DNA of 10,885 nt from an uncultured Litorivicinus sp. Lineage in GTDB: Bacteria > Pseudomonadota > Gammaproteobacteria > Pseudomonadales > Litorivicinaceae. Within the stretch, counting starts at the first letter, position 1. Each line of letters starts with the position of its first letter. The stretch spans positions 1 to 10,885 of the forward strand of contig CALKMT010000205.1 of NCBI GenBank assembly GCA_938091715.1. Reading direction: 5' to 3'. The notes beneath the pieces are model-generated. The model did not search any database. It had not been told where the DNA came from and saw nothing but the letters and a program-made list of their open reading frames with translations. The position numbers and the translations under genes were made by a program. Positions 5,437 through 10,885 of this stretch are shown in pieces.

Positions 5437-6323
5437 TCCCAGTACTTTGTGGTGCGGTGACCGATCAATGGGTGGCCGCCCTGAACCAGCACTGCCCCTC
5501 CCCTGAATACACTTCCGAACCGATCCAAAACGCCCGTGTTGCGGTGTTTACCGCAGGCCAAGCGGGACAGCTTAATACGCTCGAGCACCTTGAATGGGCG
5601 CACTGCACCTATGCTGGCGTTGAAAAAGCCCTGGCACTGACCCAGCTTCCCATTGCCCGCTTGATCGATCCGCGACTGTCGCAACGGATGGCTCAATCCT
5701 GCCTAAGTGCCTGCCTGAACTATTGCCAGAACAGCGCGCGTTATCACATTCAACAGCGCCATCAGCACTGGAAACCCTGGGATCAAAAAGCACCTGAGCG
5801 CACACAAGTGTTGATGCTCGGAGCCGGCGTACTGGCCACACACTGCGCGACAGTGTTAAGCCAAGCCGGGTTCAAAGTGGCGACCTATAGCCGACGGGCT
5901 AAGGCCATGCCCTGGCCGCACTTTTCTAAATTGGGCCCCGAGGTCATCGAAGGCGCCCATATCGTGATCAATCTGCTGCCAGCGACGCCGGACACCTATC
6001 ACTGGATTGACGACTCTTTTTTGCAGTCCTTTCAGCAGGATAAATTGCTGGTGAACTTCGGCCGCGGCAGCGCCGTCGATGATCAGGCATTGCTAAGTTG
6101 GTTAAACACCGACCCGAGCCATTTCGCGCTGCTGGATGTATTCGAGACCGAGCCCTTGCCGGAGGAATCCGAGCTGTGGGGTCATCCGCAAGTACAAATT
6201 TGGCCCCACGTCTCCGCCAGCACCGACATTCAAAGCGCCGCGGTCATTATTCATCAGGCGATTCAACGGTTTTTGGTCGACGGAGTTATGCCAGCCTTGG
6301 TCGATCGGGATCGCGGCTACTAG
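5433..6323 (+). CDS. D-isomer 2-hydroxyacid dehydrogenase, GhrA-like (glyoxylate/hydroxypyruvate reductase)
   Basis: This 296-residue cytosolic NAD(P)H-dependent enzyme belongs to the D-2-hydroxyacid dehydrogenase family; the GhrA branch reduces glyoxylate to glycolate and hydroxypyruvate to D-glycerate. The nucleotide-binding region contains VLMLGAGVLATHCATVLSQ (about residues 126-144), where the motif's usual third glycine is alanine, as GxGxxA. The catalytic triad is visible: Arg211 in NFGRGSAVDD, Glu240 in DVFETEPLP and His259 in IWPHVSA. The E-P-L-P and P-H-V contexts favour the GhrA branch over 3-phosphoglycerate dehydrogenase. The start is TTG at 5433, supported by AAGGA six bases upstream and by the overlap with the stop of the 37-residue gene. 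The N-terminal substrate domain is slightly shorter than in E. coli GhrA. The stop shares CTAG with the convergent thioredoxin-like gene. Confidence 0.9.
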   Translation: MIPVLCGAVTDQWVAALNQHCPSPEYTSEPIQNARVAVFTAGQAGQLNTLEHLEWAHCTYAGVEKALALTQLPIARLIDPRLSQRMAQSCLSACLNYCQNSARYHIQQRHQHWKPWDQKAPERTQVLMLGAGVLATHCATVLSQAGFKVATYSRRAKAMPWPHFSKLGPEVIEGAHIVINLLPATPDTYHWIDDSFLQSFQQDKLLVNFGRGSAVDDQALLSWLNTDPSHFALLDVFETEPLPEESELWGHPQVQIWPHVSASTDIQSAAVIIHQAIQRFLVDGVMPALVDRDRGY

Positions 6324-6820
6324 TCGGCCCAGGCTGCTGGGGCGGTTTGCTCAACCCATCGCCGCTCGATGTGATGATCCGCATTTAACCGCCAGGTGGC
6401 CGCATAGTCCGGCCGGCTCCAGTCTTCGATGCTTAAGCCAAAGGACTCGGCGGCCTGTTCAAACTGCACTGTGTTGCCCCGAGCCAGGTATGCCGCCCGG
6501 GTGTCCTTAAAATCACTTGAGTAACTGACGACCAGATGCGGCAGCTCGGTCTGTTCGGCCTGTTGCAAATGTGCCTGACAGCCAGCATCGCAGCGCGCAC
6601 CGACAAAGGTCACCTGCCAGGGTTGCCCGGCATACTGCAAGCCCGAATCAAATACGCCCTGCTCGGTTGGCAAGGCCAGCGCGATCGGAGGAAACAATCC
6701 GGGAGCGAGCGAGTGACAGATCGGTAACAGCTCGTCCTTTTTCAAATACGAACCGCCGACCACGCCAGCCCCCAAACTGCAGGCAATCAGCCCAAGCCAT
6801 AACAAATCATTGGATTTCAT
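6320..6820 (-). CDS. Membrane-anchored thioredoxin-like protein with a CX3C motif
   Basis: The 166-residue product (ATG at 6818-6820; an ATG six codons upstream at 6836-6838 is an alternative) has one N-terminal anchor (about residues 6-25), so the rest should lie in the periplasm. The segment QPWQVTFVGARCDAGCQAHL (67-86) has the strand-CX3C-helix layout of SCO/thioredoxin folds, with Cys77 and Cys81. Later parts (HLVVSYSSDFKDTR; TWRLNADHHIERRW) fit further strands, the last resembling the final hairpin of redoxins. A SCO-type DHS histidine is missing, though a His-His pair (149-150) lies near the end. Cys36 is an extra cysteine. It may be a redox or copper-handling assembly factor working with the nearby SCO/PCuAC genes (inference). 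No family is assigned. Confidence 0.65.
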   Translation of the reverse strand: MKSNDLLWLGLIACSLGAGVVGGSYLKKDELLPICHSLAPGLFPPIALALPTEQGVFDSGLQYAGQPWQVTFVGARCDAGCQAHLQQAEQTELPHLVVSYSSDFKDTRAAYLARGNTVQFEQAAESFGLSIEDWSRPDYAATWRLNADHHIERRWVEQTAPAAWAD

Positions 6821-6897
6821 TGTCCGTAAGTATCGCATCGACCCGGTTTTGTGGGCCAGTACCTTTTTCCTTGCCGGGCATTTCGCATACTGCCGGC

Positions 6898-8589
6898 ATG
6901 TGGTTTTTTTCTGGATTCGCGCTGGTAAAGCGCTTCGAATGGGCGGTCAGTCTGGCCCTGGTCATCATGGCTTACGCGCTGTCATTCGCGGCCAGCCAAC
7001 AAATATCGGCTGAGCGAAGTCGCACTCATCAAGCTCAGATAGACAATCTGGTGGCCGATTTCCAAGCTCAACTGCGATCCCGAGAGTTCGTCATCGAGCA
7101 GCTTGAAAACGGTCTGACCCTGGCGCCAGCGCTGAATTCCCAAGTATGGAACCGTTTGGCCCAAGGGTTTGTGCGGGAGTATCCCGAGTCTCCTGGCATT
7201 GGCTGGGTGGATCTTATTGCTGGGTCACAGTTGCAGTCCCTGCAAGGGGAATTCGATCGCCGGGACGTTCAACTCAAACAGTGGAATCCGGACCTGACGA
7301 TCGGGCCCTTAGAGGAGCGAGGCGAGTACGCCATCCTTAGCCATCTGGCAGCGGTTCAAGCCAGCAGCAATGCCCTGGGGCTCGACCTGCTCAGCGAGCC
7401 GCAACGGGCGCTGATGCTGCGCCGAGCCATCAGCACCAACAAGACCGTGATCAGTCAACCGGTCGAACTGTCAACCCATCGCGGCCAAACCGCCATTCTG
7501 TTGGCTCATCCCGTGCGTGCTCAGCCGTTGTCGGGCTTTATCACCACGGTGTTTTTAACCGTGCCATTGATTCAGCGATTGCTACCGAAAATCGAATACC
7601 CGGGGCAACTGGTCATCCTAGATCCGTCTAACCCCAACCGGCCCTTGTATTCGAGCGGTATTCGCCCCGAGGGCGTTCGGGGACTCGAGCAACACCAGGC
7701 GTCAGTTGAATTTGGACAGCGCACCTGGAGCATCACCCTGCATCGCAGCGCCGATTCACTGCCCTTCTGGCCGAATTGGATCTGGCTAACGGCGCTGATC
7801 GGCAGTGCGGTGGCCCTCGGCTTCACCGCTCGCTATCGACACAACGAGGTGCAATACCAAAAACGCCTGAATCAGGCCACCTTCGAGCTGACCCAGTCTA
7901 ACACCGCCCTGACTCACAAAAATCGCGAGCTGGAATCCTTTGCCTACGCCGCCAGCCACGACCTGCAGGCGCCCCTCCGGGGTATCCGAAACCTGTCCCA
8001 ATGGTTAAGCGAAGACCTGGAGCCCCGGCACCTAAGCCCAGAGAGCCAAGATTTGCTGACGCGGCTCAGCCGTTTGTCGACCCGGATGAGCGACATGATC
8101 ACCGGGCTGTTGAATTACTCCCGAGTCAACGATCAAAACTCGGTCCTGGAGTGGATACGAATTGACTCATTGGTCGCCGAGGTGGCCTCGGAGCTGCCCC
8201 TGAAACAGATACACATAGACGTCCCCTGGGAATTCAACACCTATCGGCTGTCGATCCGCCGGGTACTCAGCATTCTGATCGAAAATGCCTTTGCCCATAA
8301 CACAGAGGCGGTACAACTCTGGATCACCACGGTGCCAGGAAATCCCAACGCACTCTGGATTGCGGACGACGGTAAAGGGATTCCCGGGCATCAGGCGGAT
8401 CGGATGTTTGAAATGTTTCAGACCCTGGCCGCCGACCAAGAAGACGAGGTTCGGGGGATGGGTCTGCCCACTGCACGAAAAATCATCCGCTCACTGAATG
8501 GCTCGTTGGAGCTGGTCAAACACCCTCAACTCACCGGTGCCTGTTTTGAACTGGCCTGGCCTTGCTCAAAACGGAGGATTGAATCCTGA
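6898..8589 (+). CDS. CHASE-domain sensor histidine kinase
   Basis: The 563-residue inner-membrane kinase has a first membrane helix (about residues 14-34), a periplasmic CHASE ligand-binding domain (about 60-225, with PGIGWVDLI and NALGLDLLSEPQRALMLRRA), a second helix (about 290-311), a linker coil (315-345), a HisKA domain with phospho-acceptor His354 in YAASHDLQAPLR, and an HATPase domain with N-box Asn463 (ENAFAHN), G1 DDGKGIP (490-496), F-box FEMFQ and G2 RGMGLP (519-524). CHASE domains sense small extracellular molecules, for example cytokinins in plants; the ligand here is unknown. The ATG at 6898 is chosen because it sits just before the first helix; the frame is open further upstream but that part is antisense to the neighbouring gene. 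The stop overlaps the response regulator start by one base. Confidence 0.92.
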   Translation: MWFFSGFALVKRFEWAVSLALVIMAYALSFAASQQISAERSRTHQAQIDNLVADFQAQLRSREFVIEQLENGLTLAPALNSQVWNRLAQGFVREYPESPGIGWVDLIAGSQLQSLQGEFDRRDVQLKQWNPDLTIGPLEERGEYAILSHLAAVQASSNALGLDLLSEPQRALMLRRAISTNKTVISQPVELSTHRGQTAILLAHPVRAQPLSGFITTVFLTVPLIQRLLPKIEYPGQLVILDPSNPNRPLYSSGIRPEGVRGLEQHQASVEFGQRTWSITLHRSADSLPFWPNWIWLTALIGSAVALGFTARYRHNEVQYQKRLNQATFELTQSNTALTHKNRELESFAYAASHDLQAPLRGIRNLSQWLSEDLEPRHLSPESQDLLTRLSRLSTRMSDMITGLLNYSRVNDQNSVLEWIRIDSLVAEVASELPLKQIHIDVPWEFNTYRLSIRRVLSILIENAFAHNTEAVQLWITTVPGNPNALWIADDGKGIPGHQADRMFEMFQTLAADQEDEVRGMGLPTARKIIRSLNGSLELVKHPQLTGACFELAWPCSKRRIES

Positions 8590-9020
8590 TGAAAACAGAC
8601 ACGACTTTTTTGTTGGTCGAAGACGACGAAGTGGATGTGATGGCCATGAAACGGGCTTTCACACGCCAGAAACTGGCCAACGAGCTATGGGTCGCGACCG
8701 ATGGCCTGGAGGCCCTGAACATTCTGCAGGGCAAGCACGGGACATACCCCCGGCCCGAGTCCGTGATTGTGTTGTTGGACCTCAACATGCCACGCATGAA
8801 CGGTCACGAATTTCTGGCAGCCGTGCGTGATGATCCCAGCCTGAATCGATTGGTCGTGTTCGTACTCACTAGCTCGGATCATCAAACCGATATTGCTCAG
8901 GCCTACGATCAGCATGTGGCGGGATACATCGTCAAAACCGATGTAGGGACCGGCGGCCTGTACCGCGCATTAGAGCTTTTGGAACACTACTGGCGTGTGG
9001 TAGAACTGCCCCACAGTTAA
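8589..9020 (+). CDS. Stand-alone response regulator (Rcp1-type receiver domain)
   Basis: This 143-residue protein is a single receiver domain with no output domain. Acidic Glu11/Asp12/Asp13 coordinate magnesium, Asp64 in VLLDLNMPRMNG is the phosphorylation site, Thr94 in FVLTSS is the switch residue, and Lys116 in YIVKTD completes the active site. The wording around these sites (LLVEDDEVDVMAMKRAF, LTSSDHQTDIAQAY) matches the Rcp1-like regulators that pair with phytochrome-type or similar histidine kinases. The start codon overlaps the kinase stop (TGATG), so the two proteins are surely made together. Without an output domain it must act by protein contact or pass phosphate on through a relay; the target is not visible here. 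Confidence 0.95.
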   Translation: MKTDTTFLLVEDDEVDVMAMKRAFTRQKLANELWVATDGLEALNILQGKHGTYPRPESVIVLLDLNMPRMNGHEFLAAVRDDPSLNRLVVFVLTSSDHQTDIAQAYDQHVAGYIVKTDVGTGGLYRALELLEHYWRVVELPHS

Positions 9021-9038
9021 TCAACACTAGGGCACCCG

Positions 9039-9698
9039 GTGCGGCTGACACTCTGTTTTATCTTGACCTTTTTGATCGGCTGCTCGGCCAGTTTCGAACC
9101 CAGACGGCTGGCCCAGAGCGACACGCAATTGGTGCTGGAACAAGTGCGTGAGCAAATCGACTCGGAACTGGCCGAGTTGCAACGCAAGTTGTATCTGCGA
9201 AATCCCAAGTACCTAAACGCCAGCGGCAAGACATTGCGAATGCGGACCGCGCAGCTAAAGCAGGCGATTTACTATCAAGAGCTGGACGAGAAGCGCGGGG
9301 TCGACGCGATACGACTGGCGTTCAATCCGGAGTTTCAGGGCGATCGAGTCTTTGCCTACGTCTATGGGCTGGCCAGCATGATCGACGACAGCTATGACCG
9401 AAAGCGCTCGTTCTATTTGCTGGATCGGCCCAGTGGCACAGCGATCTTTAACAGTGCCCGCAATATCGAAACCGCGTTGTATCTGTTGCGTAGCGAACGA
9501 GATTCCCAAGGAGAGCTGTACTTATTAGCGGATGGCTATGAGGGGCAAAATCTGAATGCCAGCTATTCGGTATTGCATGGGCGCTTGGCTGCAAAACAGG
9601 ACCTGGTGTCGGACGCCTTGGGCGATTCGGAGCAGCGCACCCTGAACGCCGTGGCCCGGGGCGTCGCCTCGACGGTGTTCCTGCCGATCGGCTTTTAG
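9039..9698 (+). CDS. Outer-membrane lipoprotein of unknown function, linked to the sensor kinase operon
   Basis: The 219-residue product starts at GTG 9039, preceded by AGGG (9029-9032) with six bases of spacing. A lipoprotein signal peptide is clear: a hydrophobic stretch ends in the lipobox L-I-G-C with Cys15, and Ser at the next position predicts sorting to the outer membrane. Residues 25-75 are rich in charged helix (TQLVLEQVREQIDSELAELQ), likely coiled coil, followed by a mixed region with FAYVYGLASMIDDSYDRKRSFYLLD and a late GYEGQNLNASYSVLHGRLAAKQDL. No known family is recognised. It follows the response regulator by 18 bases, so it is probably co-transcribed and may help the CHASE kinase or be part of its output (inference). 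Its stop overlaps that of the convergent gene by four bases (TTAG). Confidence 0.75.
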   Translation: MRLTLCFILTFLIGCSASFEPRRLAQSDTQLVLEQVREQIDSELAELQRKLYLRNPKYLNASGKTLRMRTAQLKQAIYYQELDEKRGVDAIRLAFNPEFQGDRVFAYVYGLASMIDDSYDRKRSFYLLDRPSGTAIFNSARNIETALYLLRSERDSQGELYLLADGYEGQNLNASYSVLHGRLAAKQDLVSDALGDSEQRTLNAVARGVASTVFLPIGF

Positions 9699-10378
9699 TG
9701 TAGAACACGATCGACGGCCTGGCCGTCATCGTCCTCGTCTTCGTCATCCTCGTCAGCATGGTTGATGCTGGCGGCCATCCCCTCGGGCAACTGGTCGTTA
9801 AACTCGGCGACTAAATCGGTCACCACGTTTCGCAATGCGTCAACGGCGACCTGGTTGTTTTCCCGGATCGCCTCTTCTTCAAGATCCATGGTGCCGTGCC
9901 AATACAGCGTGGTCGCCATTAGCTCGTGCACCTCTTGGGTTACCCGGTCAAACAGGGCTTGGTGGTCGTGGCCCTGCTCACTACGGAACACGCTTACTCG
10001 CAACAATGCGCCTTCGGTGTGCTGCATCCAGCTTGGCTCGACGATGCCCAGGCGGGCCAGATACGGCACGTCGTCGTGCTCAAACACACAGACCGCCTCG
10101 TCATACTGCAGCGCCATGCCGTCTTCTCGCTCGCCGACAGTGACAAAACTGGCCATGATCGGCGCGCTGAGCCACCCCAGCAGGTCCCCTTGATGGGCCA
10201 ACTGACGCTCGAGCAGGCAGTGCAAACAATCAATACTTTCGCTCATGCCCATGCGGTACTCGGCCACGTGCAAACTAAGGCCCTCGGGCGCCGTGCTGGG
10301 CTCGAAATCTGCATTCGTGACATTGACCTCGTCGTTGGCCGACGGCAGGTCATTAAAGATAGACAACTGATTGATCAT
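9695..10378 (-). CDS. Unknown 227-residue protein with an early CxxC and a strongly acidic tail
   Basis: The family is not recognised. The ATG at 10376-10378 is preferred over a longer frame (to 10459) because it has a purine-rich GGGGGAA just upstream and the extension is arginine-rich and unlike the rest. The protein is soluble, with no signal peptide. It has a C-x-x-C at Cys51/Cys54 (SIDCLHCLLERQ), a central alpha/beta region (about 65-165) and a helical part before the tail (165-198). It ends with a run of Asp/Glu at about 209-218 and a short closing segment. The acidic tail could bind basic proteins or metal ions, or mimic DNA, and none of these is shown. It stands alone on its strand between the lipoprotein gene (stops overlapping) and the divergent YejB-like permease. 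Confidence 0.7.
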   Translation of the reverse strand: MINQLSIFNDLPSANDEVNVTNADFEPSTAPEGLSLHVAEYRMGMSESIDCLHCLLERQLAHQGDLLGWLSAPIMASFVTVGEREDGMALQYDEAVCVFEHDDVPYLARLGIVEPSWMQHTEGALLRVSVFRSEQGHDHQALFDRVTQEVHELMATTLYWHGTMDLEEEAIRENNQVAVDALRNVVTDLVAEFNDQLPEGMAASINHADEDDEDEDDDGQAVDRVLH

Positions 10379-10466
10379 TGGTTCCCCCGAGGCCCGCAGT
10401 GTAAAGCACCTGCGCCTTGGTCTGTAGGGTAGAACCCAGAAAATCGGCTTTCCGGCCAAGCATGCC

Positions 10467-10495
10467 TTGTTAATAAATCCACCACCCCTTATACC
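10467..10495 (+). promoter_or_regulatory. Candidate promoter giving a leaderless YejB-like transcript
   Basis: TTGTTA (10467-10472) and TATACC (10490-10495) are 17 bases apart, each matching four of six sigma70 consensus bases. The expected transcription start, about seven bases on, falls at or next to the A of the ATG at 10503. No Shine-Dalgarno sequence lies between them. This is a by-eye match. Confidence 0.35.
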
Positions 10496-10502
10496 TATTC
10501 AT

Positions 10503-10885
10503 ATGAGTGGTTATTTCCTGCGGCGTTTCCTGCTAATTATTCCGACCTTTATCGGCATTACCCTGATGGTTTTTGCGGTGACACGGGTGGTGCCTGGCGG
10601 TCCTATCGACCGTGCCTTGGCCCAGGCCCAAGCCGTCCAGGAGGGCCAGGCGGCCGTGTCGGTCCGAGAGGAAACCAACTCGACCTTGTCGGCGGCCCAG
10701 TTAGACCAGCTAAAGGCCTATTACGGCTTTGACAAGCCGGTCTTGGAAAGTTACGTGCACTGGCTGGGCCAGGTGATTCAATTGGATCTGGGCCGATCGA
10801 CCCGCTACAACGAGCCGGTCTGGGAGACCATCGCCGATCGCCTACCGATCAGTATCTACTACGGCGTGGTGACGCTGGTACTGAC
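10503..10885 (+). CDS. yejB: Peptide ABC transporter permease, YejB-like (3' end outside window)
   Basis: The first 127 residues of an inner-membrane permease of the DppB/OppB/YejB family are visible. They contain the typical start GYFLRRFLLIIPTFIGITL with the first transmembrane helix (about 8-28), then VVPGGPIDRALAQAQ (29-45), a periplasmic stretch, the conserved YYGFDKPVLESYVHWLGQ (74-91) and LDLGRSTRYNEPVWETIADRLPISIYYG leading into the second helix. The G-G-P-I-D-x-A pattern and the long insert after it fit YejB, the permease of the YejABEF system for peptides and microcin C, better than DppB or OppB. The partners would lie downstream. The ATG at 10503 has no ribosome binding site, but homologues start at the same place. 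The 124 bases to the divergent gene hold the candidate promoter. Confidence 0.85.
   Translation, partial: MSGYFLRRFLLIIPTFIGITLMVFAVTRVVPGGPIDRALAQAQAVQEGQAAVSVREETNSTLSAAQLDQLKAYYGFDKPVLESYVHWLGQVIQLDLGRSTRYNEPVWETIADRLPISIYYGVVTLVL

Noticed and set aside
6571..6897. An N-terminal extension of the histidine kinase frame starting at an ATG at 6571
   Set aside because: The extra 109 codons lie antisense to the thioredoxin-like gene, are rich in Arg/Ser/Pro and carry no domain; the ATG at 6898 sits right before the first membrane helix.
9713..9727. Inverted repeat GACGGCC-T-GGCCGTC near the convergent stops as a terminator
   Set aside because: It lies inside the coding end of the acidic-tailed protein, has almost no loop and no T run, and may be chance in GC-rich DNA.
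9762..10432. Long plus-strand frames opposite the acidic-tailed protein (9762-10193 and 9926-10432)
   Set aside because: They have low-complexity, Ser/Arg- or His-rich compositions without domains. They overlap each other and are explained as antisense shadows of the minus-strand gene, which has a plausible start and a soluble domain.
1..10885. CRISPR arrays, tRNA or rRNA genes, insertion sequences, toxin-antitoxin or defence genes
   Set aside because: Read by eye on both strands, the window shows no regularly spaced repeats, no cloverleaf or rRNA segments and no transposase, nuclease or toxin motifs.

Overview
The window is gene-dense, moderately GC-rich bacterial chromosome with no tRNA, rRNA, CRISPR, insertion sequence or phage gene. 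The gene set (PCuAC plus SCO copper chaperones, a Prx5-type peroxiredoxin, a GhrA-like dehydrogenase, a CHASE histidine kinase, a YejB-like permease, a lipobox lipoprotein) points to a Gram-negative Pseudomonadota bacterium. A gammaproteobacterium, possibly marine, is a guess that the window cannot prove. No gap between genes exceeds about 125 bases. Four of five convergent gene pairs have stop codons that overlap or lie one base apart, so the genome looks compact.

Layout. Positions 1-384 hold the 3' end of a SnoaL/NTF2-like gene. It converges on a DMT/EamA-type exporter (381-1241, minus). Upstream of the exporter are a perfect 16-base AT palindrome and a 64-residue cysteine-bearing small protein (1345-1539, minus) whose GTG start is fixed by a strong ribosome binding site. 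A GNAT acetyltransferase of the phosphinothricin/methionine-sulfone type (1638-2141, plus) converges on a second tandem SnoaL-like gene (2143-3165, minus). A peroxiredoxin (3300-3839, plus) follows, with a candidate OxyR half-site and a promoter upstream and a hairpin after it.

A minus-strand copper-handling operon occupies 3877-5238, reading from right to left: a small exported protein with a C-x-C motif, a PCuAC periplasmic copper chaperone with a complete Cu(I) motif, and a SCO protein. Together these would capture periplasmic copper and deliver it to the CuA site of cytochrome c oxidase. Reading away from it on the plus strand are a 37-residue single-span membrane protein (5323-5436) and, overlapping its stop codon, a GhrA-like 2-hydroxyacid dehydrogenase (5433-6323). 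Converging on these is a membrane-anchored thioredoxin-like protein with a CX3C motif resembling that of SCO (6320-6820, minus).

A plus-strand signalling operon follows at 6898-9698: a CHASE-domain sensor kinase, a stand-alone response regulator overlapping it by one base, and a lipoprotein of unknown function 18 bases later. The last genes are a 227-residue unknown protein with an early CxxC and a very acidic tail (9695-10378, minus) and the start of a YejB-like peptide ABC permease (10503 to the window end), whose predicted promoter places the transcript start at or next to its ATG.

No clearly new multi-gene system is proven. The least explained parts are the 37-residue protein/dehydrogenase pair beside the copper genes, the CX3C thioredoxin-like protein, the lipoprotein linked to the CHASE kinase, and the acidic-tailed protein.
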